Positions 1 through 10,931 of a stretch of DNA of 64,000 bases are shown here, piece by piece. The notes beneath the pieces are model-generated. The model had not been told where the DNA came from, ran no database searches, and worked only from the letters and a program-made list of their open reading frames with translations. Location of the stretch: positions 54,882,487 to 54,946,486 of the forward strand of contig OZ021727.1 of NCBI GenBank assembly GCA_963978545.1. The letters are read 5' to 3'. This DNA comes from Linyphia triangularis (Eukaryota; Arthropoda; Arachnida; Araneae; Linyphiidae). A program made the position numbers and the translations under genes. Each line of letters starts with the position of its first letter. Positions within the stretch are counted from its first letter, which is position 1.

Positions 1-1125
1 ATATAACTAAATAATCTTGATTGATAAACAGCTTATATAATTCCAGAAATGCAATAAATATTTATTATAAATTATTCCTAAAGTCCACTCCGCCTCACTT
101 GCGATTGATTATTACGTTGAATTATTTTATTTTAAAACTCTATTTAATTGATGTTTTCTTTTAAACTTTTGCAATGAATCAAGAGTAATATATCATTTTT
201 CCTAGCAAAAGTCGACTTTTATAAAATTACAATTGGCCAATTGTTTAATAAAAAGAAAATTGACAAATTACTTTCGTAATTTAATGCATTTGTGTGCAGT
301 AGTTAAAGTATTAAATATTGTATGAGTACATACAACTAATATTTCTTAACATATACAAGATAATTGATGTTCGGAGTTTTTGGATACTTAGAAAAAGTAT
401 TAAAATTTTTAAAAATTAAAAATAAATTTTAATATCATATGTATTATTAATTTTTATACTCTATTAAGTAATTTTAAATTAATGTTTAAATAATTAAAGT
501 CAGATGTGTAGTTCTCTTTTAAATATAGAAAACCTTTTAAAAATAAAACGCAATGGTTTTTTTTAAAACCTACACAAATAAACACTAAACACTTTTGAAA
601 ATAATTATACTATTCAGTAATTAATCAAGTTATAAAATAAAAAACTAAAAAGTTTACTTTGACGGTTACAAATTATCACTTCAAGTTTTAAGCATTAAAA
701 CTAGTATTTTTAAGTGAAACATACACTCAAATGTTTCTAAAGAGACGATTTCTTGATTTCTAATCCCAATTTTTATAAAAACAGTTATATTTATGATTCA
801 ATGTTTATGCATGCTTAAATATAGGAAATCTAAATTTATATTACACTAAATTGATTTTTTTTACGAAGGTTATTAAATTAAATTTGTTTTTTTCCTAAAT
901 AAAACACTTAATCTAAACTTTAATGGTTTTTTTTTTTTTTTTTTTTTTCACTTTCAAGTATAAAATAATTTTTTTCTACTAAAGATCAAGTTTAAAATGA
1001 AATTAACAAACTTTTAATTGCTTATTTACCAAGTAGTTTATATCTTCAACATTTAATGCGAATTTATATGTGAACACTGGTACCCATTATAGATTATATA
1101 CTTTTGATTATGTGTTTCAGCAATA
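1..1125. other. AT-rich non-coding stretch
   Basis: I see no gene, splice-flanked open segment or transposon terminus here. It is low-complexity AT-rich DNA with a poly-T run near 928-948. It ends at the A that precedes the Helitron. Confidence 0.6.
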
Positions 1126-1189
1126 TCTATAATAATAGAACAAGCTGTGTGTATGTCTGTGTATCTATAGAAACCTACTTAAAATTGGA

Positions 1190-1660
1190 GTAGAGCTCTG
1201 AAATTTTCAGTATAAGTAGTTTTGGCCTTCTAATTGTATGCAACAAACATAATGTTAAAAGTTTAATTAATTCTTTTTTAATTAATTTTTTATTGCAAGG
1301 TGACTTCAAGCAGAGATACAGCTCTAAAATTTTCAACATAAGTAGTTTTAGCTTTCTAATTGGAAAAATAGAATGTTGAAATTTTAATTAGTTATTTTTA
1401 ATTAATTTTTTTAATTAATTCATATATATTTTACAAAACGATTTCTAATAAGGGCTACAGCTCTGAATACTACAGATGTACAGCTGTAATTTTGGCCTTC
1501 TAATTGGACTTTTGACAAAAAAAAATTTTAATTTTAATTTGCTTTTTAATTAATATTTTCACAAAGAGCAACGTCAAATAAGCCTAGCTTTGAAAGTTTC
1601 TAAATAAGTAGTTTTGGCTTTCCAATTTTGCTTTCCACAAACACGTGTTCAAATTATCTT
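1190..1660. repeat. ~130-bp imperfect tandem array inside Helitron
   Basis: Four diverged units start near 1195, 1320, 1459 and 1588. Each carries a 'gctctgaaa' block, then 'agtagttttggc' and 'ttctaattg', followed by a TTAATTAA-rich spacer. The same module recurs near 5200-5420 in the second Helitron-like copy. Confidence 0.65.
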
Positions 1661-1766
1661 AATGGGGTGTTGTATTATTGTATTAACGAGATATTAAAGG
1701 AGATTTTTTGTCTCTCTATTAAGGCTGTACGCTCATCAATTTTATTTTAGTGAGTAAAGCGAGCTT

Positions 1767-1875
1767 AAGCAGCAATGAACCTTTCAGCGAGCGAAGCGAG
1801 CCTATGCTTGCATAGCAATGAACCTTTCAACGAGTGAAGTAAGCCCGTGCTTATGTGTCAATGAACTTTTCAGGG
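1767..1875. repeat. 43-bp minisatellite in Helitron
   Basis: The core 'caatgaac(c/t)tttca' recurs at 1773, 1816 and 1859, an exact 43-nt period. It is followed by variants of 'gcgagcgaagcgagc'. About five diverged units of the same repeat lie near 5589, 5630, 5673, 5716 and 5759. Confidence 0.75.
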
Positions 1876-2040
1876 AATGAAGAGAGCTCAGATTTGTATA
1901 AAGATGAATCTTCTTGCGAGCAAAGTGCCACAAACTGGGACCTATACACCAATGACGGATTTCCGCAACGCAAGGCCTCACAGCTTGCTAAAATATTGCA
2001 CATTTTAAAATTTCGTAGCGAAGCACGGGAATTCAGCTAG

Positions 2041-5000
2041 TATTTAAATAGAATTTAAATAAACATTTTAACTCTCATAACAAAAGAAATAATTACACGT
2101 ATATGCTTTAAATGCTAATTTATTTAAATTAAAAATATGCGAAAATTGACAAATAATAATCGCAATTACCTATTTCTAAATCTTTCCTCAACGAATTTAC
2201 CTTGGAAGATGTAAGTCTAAAAAAGCTATATTTTTTGTTAGTAATCAATTGTAGATAAAGGTAAATTTAATTAAATAATTATGTCAAAATATTTTTTTTT
2301 ATTGTTTCACCTTATGAATTATAACCGAAATAAGAAAAAAATTGCATTCTTATTTGTTATGAGTTTAAATATTTTATTTATAAGTATTCTTGTGAGTAAA
2401 GAAAAATTATAAAATAATGTTTAAACCTATAATGATACGTAGGTCAGTTGCGTTATCAGCTAGTTTTACAAAAACACTTAACCTTTCAATTACCTGCAAG
2501 TTGAAAGATATTATTTCAATTGAAACTTGCGATTATTAATGTTTTTAAAAAATCACATTTTAAACTTAGTGTAGTTTAAAAATTATTTATTTAGTTATGT
2601 TATGGGTCAAATGTTGATACACCGAACTAAAATATTTAGAACAACATCAAAAACAATCATAGCATTTTAGATTATTCTAAATTATACAATTATATACCTT
2701 ATTTTATAGAAACTTCGCAAAATGGGTATATAATGTCTACGGTAAGGAAGGTTATAATATATATTTCAAAGTTTCAAGTTTATAATTCATTGTGTTTAAA
2801 CTAAATATCACAATACTTTTATTTTCGTAAAAAGTATTTTTACTTTGCAACATTAATTGAAGTCAATGATTTATAAAACGTAATTTAAATCATTCGATAG
2901 AGGAGATATATTATATGGTAGGAATGAAATGTACTATTTTCATTAGATAACTCATGAAATCCCATCCATTTACATTCACAAGTCTTATACAATTATGATA
3001 AAAATTAGTAGAACCGTGTGCCATTTGCACAGTTAAGAATGCTTAGAGAAATAACTTTTGTTGGAAGTTCATCAAAGTTACTTGATGTATTCTATTGCTG
3101 TGAGGTATAATGAAACTTGATTTGGAAAAAATTTGGCACCTAGCTGGTCTATCTGGTGAAAAATCGGATCGGTCATTTAGTATCAAAAATAAATATTTAA
3201 GATTTAAGTTGAATATTTCAGCATGCAAGAAATGAGGATGGAATGCAAAAGAAAACAAATCCGCAAAAATTCAAAATTGAGCTAGAAATCGACTATTATT
3301 TTTCAGCCTCATTCCTATCTATTGTTATAATGTAAAAACCATTTCATTATAAAAAATGCACATCCAACACTTTTTTCAACTTTGAAAATCGGCTGTATGT
3401 GGAAAAATAAACTTCTTATATGCGTTTCAAGCAAATACAACATATCCATCTCAGCCAATGATGAGCTTCAATTGATTCCTGTACCTCCCAGAGTTCAACA
3501 AGTTATTTTTTTTTGGTTGCGTAAATAATACAATTGGAACAGAGATTTTGATGTTAAAGTATTGTTTTGATGTTAAAGTTTACATGCAGTTATACAGTGT
3601 ATTTCAGTGTTATAATTGAGTAGAATATAATAGTCCAAGAAGCGACTGCAATTTTTGGACCTCATCAAACATCATTCTTAATTTTTTATAGAAATGGGAG
3701 AAAAGTGAGTAGATTACGAATCCACTGGTCTGCCGTTTCAAAAATGACCGAAACTGATCAGAAATCGACTTGGAATCAGTTGAACTAATATCCGATTGCC
3801 AAATATGTCATAACTTGCCAAAAAGAGAACAAACTTTTTCGTCGCAACCCTGCATTTTGATTTTCAATGAGAAAAAGAGCAAACGATTTTTGATCTCTGG
3901 CTCGGAAAATTTGTATCTTTTAAAGGTAAGCCAAATTGGCGACATTAGTTGCTTCATCAGTGACGAATAAACTTAATATTAAGTCGAAACTCGATGGATT
4001 TAATGTTAACTATCATTTTCGACCATAACGAAAAAGTTATTCTTTGCTGTAAATTTTGTTATGCACCTAACTTGAGTAAAAGAACAAGGTTGTACAATAT
4101 AGCTAAAAAGATAATGGTAAATAAAAATGTGAGAGGATCGTTTTGGAGATCGTACTAGCAACAAATCATTAAGCAAAAAAGTAGCTGCTCGAGAATTTTT
4201 GAAAAAAATTAATGGCCAAGAAAGAAAGCTACTACAATCTGAAAAATTCTATGCAAATTTACTCAACCTGACGAAATTGTGTAAGATATACAATAATTAT
4301 TTTGTGGAGTAGCGTTACAAGTAAAAAAGTCTAAATTACTTGGAGTATTTAATGGATTTATCTTTGGTTTCTTCATGAGGTTCTAAATAAAATGAAGTTA
4401 GTTAAGTTTTCTAATTTTAAAAAACTTAGTAACAGAATATAATTAATTATCATTCTAGTAATAAAAATTAGTTTTATTTTTCAGAGTTAATTGTTTATCC
4501 TTATATTATAAAATGCCATATTTTTTTGCGATCAAAGCACTATCGGGTAAGAAAAAGAATACGAAAGCCAGGAAAAATAAAACATATTCCAACGTAGTTC
4601 ATACAAAAATAAACATATGTAGACAGTTCAAACAAAAAAACACATCCACATGTCCGATGCCAAATAACTAAATACTAACTATATTTTTTTACTAAAACTA
4701 TTTCAAATTTTGATGTTAGATACAAAATGAAAAAAATATAATGCATTTTTATTGTTGTGAGATATAAATTAAATTAAATAATGGTTATTTTTTAGAATGG
4801 ATTTGTTTGCTTTTGCGTGGCACCACCTCAAAGAAAGTTGTTAAAAACAGAGAACTACATCATTAAAAGAGTAATACCTGTTTCGTTGTTTAAATTACGA
4901 TTGTACGTTTCCAAGTAGTACCACAAGCATAGTAATAGTATATAAAAAATTCATTAGAAGAGAAATTCTTGAGTTTTAAATTGGATTGTAGATTTCCATA

Positions 5001-5118
5001 AATTTTTAAAAGATCGTCGCAAAAAATCATTCAGAAACACTCAAGTTTATTCCTGATATGTAAAATTCGGATTTTTTTTTAGAAACATTATATAAGTTGT
5101 ATACCATATTCAATATAC
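2041..5118. other. AT-rich stretch, no recognised gene
   Basis: No family was recognised. The most coding-like part is an open stretch at about 3750-3925 that ends at a good splice donor (AAG|GTAAGC), but no convincing acceptor precedes it and a stop lies just upstream in frame. Everything else is low-complexity AT-rich sequence. Confidence 0.5.
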
Positions 5119-5852
5119 TCCTAACATAATGATAATAATATAACAAAAAGTTTGTTTGTTTCTTTCTTTTCTAAGACTCCGTAGAAAGTAATATCCAATA
5201 AGCGTAGTGGTCTGAAATTTTTGATATAATTAATTTTGTCCTTCAAATTGTACTTTTGACAAACAGAATATTAAAATTTTAATTAGTTTATATTTTTAAT
5301 GTCCTTGTTTCTTTACAAAATGACATCCAATGAACGTATAACTCTGAATTTTTAACTTTTGTATTTAAAATTTCAGAGTTACGTCAATAGTTACGTCCTT
5401 CTAATTTTGCTTTTCACAAGTAGAATGATAAAATATTCTCAGAGGTGTTTAGGGGTGGGTGTATTATTGTATTACAATGACAAAATTTTTTGTTTCTCGA
5501 CAAAGGGCGGGATGGAGGGTACTAATAAACAAAATCTACGGCGCAACTAACATTTTAGAGAGCGAAGTGAAGTTATGCTTGCTCAAAAATGAACCTTTCA
5601 GCAAGGCAAGTGAATCTATGCTTGGTTAGAAATTAAATTTTCAGCGAGCGAAGCGAACCTGTTCTTAGGTAGCAATGAACTTTTCCGTACACGGAGCGAA
5701 CCTGTCTTTGTTCATCAACGCAACTTTTGTCGAGAAGAGTGAGCTTGGTTTTGCTTAGCAATGAATCTTTCAATGAGCGAAACGTCAGAAGGTGGGACTT
5801 ATACGCAATGATATGTCTGAACAACGCGGGAACACGCAGGTAGTACCTATAT
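5119..5852 (+). mobile_element. Truncated Helitron-like copy
   Basis: This segment shares the organisation of the Helitron at 1126-2040: a TC-containing start, roughly 130-bp AT modules (5200-5420), a 'gtattattgtatta' linker, and then about five diverged 43-bp units with 'gcgagcgaagcga' cores (5589-5790). The last part is homologous to the end of the first copy, but the terminal hairpin and CTAG are absent. The 3' end is therefore lost or too diverged, and both boundaries are approximate. Confidence 0.55.
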
Positions 5853-5904
5853 ATGTATACATCAGTCGATATTGTTGACATCCTATGGATATAATTTATT
5901 TATT

Positions 5905-5952
5905 TTTTTTGGGGGGGGGAGGGGGGAGGAGGGAAGGGGGAAGGGGGGGGGG
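5905..5952 (+). repeat. G-run tract with quadruplex potential
   Basis: A purine tract with at least five runs of four or more G, separated by single A or short GA/AA spacers, follows a T run. Runs this close could form a G-quadruplex. No promoter or gene is visible next to it. Confidence 0.6.
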
Positions 5953-6055
5953 CATTTTGCATGAATTAGTTAATCTGTTTTCAGATTGCTTCAAATTTGA
6001 TGCTTCACGTTATTTACAAATCAAAACATAATCTTAAAAAAAAAAAAAAAAAAAA

Positions 6056-6306
6056 ACTAGACATTGTAAAATAAATCCTGCCTAAAATGGCTAAGCAGAA
6101 AAAGTTATGAAATCAAATATTTGCCACCAAGCTGCCGCTTATAATTTCTTTATGTTACTAGTACACAATGAACTATGGGAATTCCTCCCAATAATCCTTA
6201 TTTATTTCATTGTGTACAAGTAACCCAAAGATATTATACGCGGCTGCTTGGTAGAAAACATTAGATTTCATGACTTTTTCTGCCTGATCATTTGACCTGA
6301 AACGGT

Positions 6307-6345
<39 letters not shown>

Positions 6346-6366
6346 GTTTTTTTTACAACGTCTAGT
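6056..6366. mobile_element. Hairpin MITE with long inverted arms
   Basis: The left arm (6056-6172, starting 'actagacattgtaaaa') is inverted in the right arm (6206-6366, ending 'tttacaacgtctagt'), with a loop of about 33 nt. Arms match through blocks such as 'gcagaaaaagttatgaaat' and 'gtacacaatgaa'. A poly-T run of about 33 nt (6309-6342) expanded only in the right arm. There is no coding capacity and no clear target duplication, so the superfamily is undetermined. Confidence 0.7.
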
Positions 6367-9337
6367 GGATTTTTGGGAGATATCAATTCTTTTTGTTGCG
6401 TTTGTTTTGTTCTTCATGAGTCGATGGATGATTTAGAATGAATAATCATATCGTCACATTAAACGGAAAAAGTCGTAACTGACAACATCGTTAAATTTTG
6501 CATTCAAGTTTTTGTAATGAGAGAGACAATAAATATCATGATTAAATATTGTTAACATCTTTGAAATCCAAATCCTTTTTGTTTGTGTCATTGTGTCAAG
6601 TAGAAATCATTCTAGCCAAACCAGAAAAAAAAATCATAATTAAAAGTATATACCAACTAATTATAACTTGAGCACAAAAACATGCAAATGCATACAAAAA
6701 AAAATTAATGATAAAAAGTAAGTTGGACATACAAAAGGAAAAAAAGAGTACTTGTTTTATAGACGAAATTGAGTTTTACCAGCTTTACATACCAATACGT
6801 ATTAAAAAAAAATGTTTTTCGAAATAACTTTCATTTTAAGTTTGAAATACAAGACTTATTACTATTTTAAGAGGGCTCTAAGCTATCTTCGGTGGCAGTT
6901 CGATGTTAGATCCAAATCTTTTATTGATAAATTTTGTTTGCTTGGAAAGGCGTTTGAGTGTAAAACCATTTTTAATAATCTATCATGTGTGTCAATCTAC
7001 GATAGTTCTCTATAAAAATGTAAAAGTTTCCATGGTGATTATTAACATGAATAGCCTACATATACTTACTACATAACATATATTTTATTTCTTAAAAATA
7101 GTAATATTGATTTGATGTGATCGATGTGTTAAGTGTAATTATTATGTTAATTGTGACTTTTTTTTAAATATTTTTTTAATAATTTTTAAATTAATTAATA
7201 AGTCGATATTGAAGTTGGACAGAAAATAAATAAAGTATATAAAATAAATTGGAGTAACATGCCTCGTTTTGTGATTGTGCAATTACCGTTAACGTTATGC
7301 CTATTTACCGGTAGATGGTACATCTTGTCCTAAATTTGTTTTGTTCTTAGAACATAATAAATGCATCAAAATTATTAAATATTAGTTAAGTTTAAACCAT
7401 GATAATACTTATTGAGTGAAACCAAATACTATAAATACGATAAGTAAATGGATTAAAGGTAAACAGCACGATGTGGCCGTTTCTAAATGACTATCCTTGA
7501 TGTCTGAAAAACTCTCGAAAAGTGTTGTGAGACTTCATGATTTACCAATAGATGCTACTCTTCTAAACTTGGTAGTAGTGATGGATATTGGAAATACATA
7601 TTCTGATTTTTCTATCTGATTTGACTTTTCTAGATTTAGAAGAGCAACGAGAAGCTTAGACTAAAACTTTGTGGGTTTTTCTAAATACCTTTTCTGGTTT
7701 TATCTTAATATTGAAATGTTAATCTCGTGCAATATATAATTCAGAAATTTCTTCTTAAGGATTTAATTTGCTAAATTTTAATTGAAACGTTAGACTTGTA
7801 TACCAGGAACTATGTATATGTGGCCATTGACCACTTTTTTACATGATATTTATCAATAGAAAGTTGAGAAGAGATCATCCATTAAAAAAATAATAATAAT
7901 AATAATAATTTAAATAATTTTACCATCTTCTACAATTTGGAATACGAAATCAATTCAAGTGACAGGATCGATGCCAGATAAATTTACTGGTGATGCATAA
8001 CGACTATATATTTCAACACCGATGTTTTTATGCTTACGTAACGTTCACAAAAGTTTTATCAAGTTATACGTCCCAATAGTAGTGATATCGCACTCTATGA
8101 ATTGTTTTTGCTCTTTGAGCCTAACGTATTTCATTAACGATGATATGTGTTTCCGATTTTTAATATTTAATTTTTAAATATTAGTGAGTCTGTTTTTAAA
8201 ATATTAGTGAAATACTTTGTAAATTTGTATTTGAATACATTGATAGTATATACTGATTTAATTAATTTTGAATTTGCAAAATAAGTGTTGAGTGTGTTTT
8301 TTTTCTTTTTTTTTTCTTTTTTTCTCCCCTTCTTTAAGTCAAAAATACAATTCTACAGCATATTTATCAAACCCGTCTTTACAATAGTGTTTCAAGAAAA
8401 CGCTATGCAGAAAATTATTTTAAGAATACTATCTACAGAAAATTATTTCAAACTACTTTTGTTCTCACTTGGTATCTAACGTAATCATCTCATAAGATAG
8501 ATAATTCTTAACCGAAAAAAACCTAATGAGTACTTTTCTTGTGTTGTGGACATTCTATAAATATTCAAAAGAGAATACAAATTTTATTTGGTATCGTAAA
8601 AAAGTATTTTAAATACCATATTCTTAATACAAATAAGTTTTATTGATTAAATATATAAATGATACTCTGCTGAGATAGTTAACATATGACTATGGTATTA
8701 TAATGCAAATGGAGGTTTTGTTTAACCTTTTCTTATATTTTCAAAATAATTTAATAAATAAAAATTTACACGAAGAAGGCTGAAATACCTACCGGCAAAA
8801 ATAGAAAATAACACATAGTAGTAGTTAAATAACACATTTATGTTTAGTGTTTCAGCAATGATGTGTTCGTACTTAAAATAGAAAAAGTATTATTAAATAT
8901 AAGACTTTAAACGATTAGAAAGAATATTGACAAAACAAATATATATAAAAGGAGAGGAAAAAGGACGTAAAATATAATTATGAAAAGGAAAGCTAGAAGT
9001 TCATAAGCATAATTTGAAAACTTTTATTTTAAACCATAACAAGGTAATGCTTTTACTTTGAAAACTAATTGGTTTAAAAAATTAAGAAAATATATCGAAA
9101 TGTACGTATTTTCATTGTACATATAAATAAAAAAAAGTAGTTACTTTTTCAAACTACACTTAAATTACAAAGATTGTAATTTTATTAAACCAAATTACGA
9201 TATTAGTTAACAAAGAGTGACCAATGTATGTATGCAGAAATTTTTTATAGTTGTATATTAGAAGAGTTTATTTCCACGTGTTTTACATTAAAAAATCATA
9301 ACCAATTGAAAAGTAAAAAATATTCATAGGACCTTAC
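6367..9337. other. AT-rich stretch, possibly intron of the 9.4-kb gene
   Basis: No gene or mobile element was recognised. If the minus-strand first exon at 9338-9401 is real, this stretch would be its first intron, at least in part. A trinucleotide (ATA)n run lies near 7888-7908. I found no downstream minus-strand exon. Confidence 0.4.
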
Positions 9338-9401
9338 CTTCGTTGGCCATCATAAAAATCAAAACTTGAAAAACTAACTGACAAATCATCTTGAACTCCA
9401 T
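9338..9401 (-). CDS. Candidate first exon with signal peptide
   Basis: On the minus strand an ATG at 9401 opens 21 codons plus one nucleotide, ending exactly at a strong splice donor (GAAG|GTAAGG, donor GT at 9337-9336). The peptide starts MEFKMICQLVFQVLIF, then MMANE: a short charged N-terminus, a hydrophobic core and small residues. This is a typical signal peptide or signal anchor, so the mature protein would be secreted or membrane-bound. The preceding 300 nt are clearly less AT-rich than the surroundings, as expected of a 5' leader. The ATG has a purine-poor -3 context but a G at +4. No downstream exon was recognised, so the product is unknown. A chance ORF is the main alternative. Confidence 0.45.
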
Positions 9402-9700
9402 AATTGAAACTTCGTTCAAACTTTCCAGAACCAATGATGCATCGAGGAGAAAACTGCCGACTACTTCTGAATGTGGATACACCACATCTGCCAGTAAAGG
9501 GAGAACGAGGAGAGAGGAAAGTTTGGGCTTTCCCGCCAAGCTGCACACGCCATAAGTCGCCAAATCAATGCACAACTACTTTGTCCTTTTACGTCCCATT
9601 ACGTTCACAATGGCAGCAAATAGAGCAAGCAACAGGTTCGGGACCTTTCTTTCAACATTGTCAACTTTGCCCTTGTTTTATTTTGATTATACAATGATAA
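9402..9700 (-). promoter_or_regulatory. GC-richer presumed 5' leader/promoter
   Basis: This is the least AT-rich block for several kilobases and lies directly upstream (minus strand) of the signal-peptide exon. It has overlapping open frames on both strands, none with recognisable domains. It reads best as the 5' untranslated leader and promoter of the minus-strand gene. I see no certain TATA box or initiator. Confidence 0.35.
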
Positions 9701-10212
9701 ATCCTCAGGCAGGTACTGTTGATATATAACGAGCTTATTTTTCAGTTATTTTTTATTGACTAAATAAGGTACTTTCACTTAGTCTATTTTATAGTATTAC
9801 TTGGTATTATAACTACCGTCAGGGAGTAAAAATTAAAACTTCGTATATTTAATATATTTATAAAAAGTGTTTTGTTAACTTTAAACATGTTTTAAAAATA
9901 AGAAACTCAAATAAGATTTAGCAGTTTTTAAAAACAAACTAAAAAAATATATGTAAAATTACTGAGAGTTGAGGAACAAAAATTCAAACACTGAAGATTC
10001 AACAACCTAAGAATTAGTTTGGTGAAGTGTGATGCGAGACAATTTCAGCTAATGGACAATGTGGTCACTTGCTATAAAAGCCGGTTTTAACATATACAAT
10101 ACAGTATAATTTTTGGACCATTTTCTGATTTTACTTTTACCTTTCATTTATTGCAAAAAAACTATTTAAAATGTTTATTTAAAAGAATGTATATGTTACG
10201 TCTAATTTCAAT
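9701..10212. other. AT-rich non-coding stretch
   Basis: Nothing was recognised. It may contain upstream regulatory DNA of the minus-strand gene, but no motif supports that. Confidence 0.4.
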
Positions 10213-10317
10213 AATTTGGATATTATATATAATTATTTGGATATTATATATAATTATTTGGATATTATATATAATTATTTGGATATTATATATAATTATT
10301 TGGATACTATATATAAT
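10213..10317. repeat. 21-bp minisatellite, five units
   Basis: The unit is 'atttggatattatatataatt', with TTGGA recurring at about 10216, 10237, 10258, 10279 and 10300. The last unit carries a T-to-C change (gatact). The period is a multiple of three, so the array makes a repetitive open frame that should not be read as a gene. Confidence 0.85.
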
Positions 10318-10889
10318 AACTGGTTATTTACAACAAAATAACTATTGTTATTGGTTAAAATGAAAAAACATTAATAGTTTCTTAATATTTATCATATAAA
10401 CCAATTATCATACATCATAAAAAACACCTTATTAATGTAATATTTTTTTTTCATGGATTTAAAATTAATAATTTTAACTAACTACTATGTATAATAATTG
10501 TTAACCCATGCTTAATATGACTAAAACTGGATTCGGCGCTGTCCTATTGCTTACGTTTCCTCCGTTGTTTTTGAGAATTCGTTCAGTGATAACTATGCTT
10601 TGGGATTCTTATTTTTGAAGTTTTGTTTTTCATCTTATTTTAATTGGGCCCACAATTATTATATTTTATCATCAATAAGGAAACAAGTTTTAATGAAAAG
10701 GCTATGAGTGCATTTGAGAGTAAAGGTGAGAATTGTAAAATGCTGAGTAAGAAACAGTATAATGGATTGATTGAAAATGTCCGAGAATCAAAATTTAAAA
10801 CCAGTAGAAAAATATTAGACATTAATATATATTTTCGTTATTTGATATTTTGTGTGTGTTTGCAATAAAACAGAATTTAAAACTAAAAA

Positions 10890-10931
<42 letters not shown>

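Larger units (their letters stand above)
1126..2040 (+). mobile_element. Non-autonomous Helitron, complete ends
   Basis: This 915-bp element begins with TC (1126-1127) and ends with CTAG (2037-2040). It lies between A (1125) and T (2041), the A/T insertion site expected of rolling-circle Helitrons. About 10 nt before the CTAG is a short imperfect hairpin (GTAGC-GAA-GCACGGG, about 2014-2029), as in the family. It encodes no Rep/helicase, so it would need an autonomous partner. The interior has two tandem arrays: roughly 130-bp units at 1190-1660 and 43-bp units near 1767-1875. Open frames across the second array are chance products of the repeats. A related copy without a recognisable 3' end lies at 5119-5852. 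The terminal motifs are visible; the family assignment is established knowledge applied to them. Confidence 0.75.

Noticed and set aside
1855..2040. 61-codon frame ending at the Helitron terminus
   Set aside because: Overlaps the 43-bp tandem repeat and the terminal hairpin; no similarity to Rep/helicase.
10151..10363. 70-codon frame with repeated WILYIII
   Set aside because: Caused by the 21-bp minisatellite, whose period is a multiple of three.
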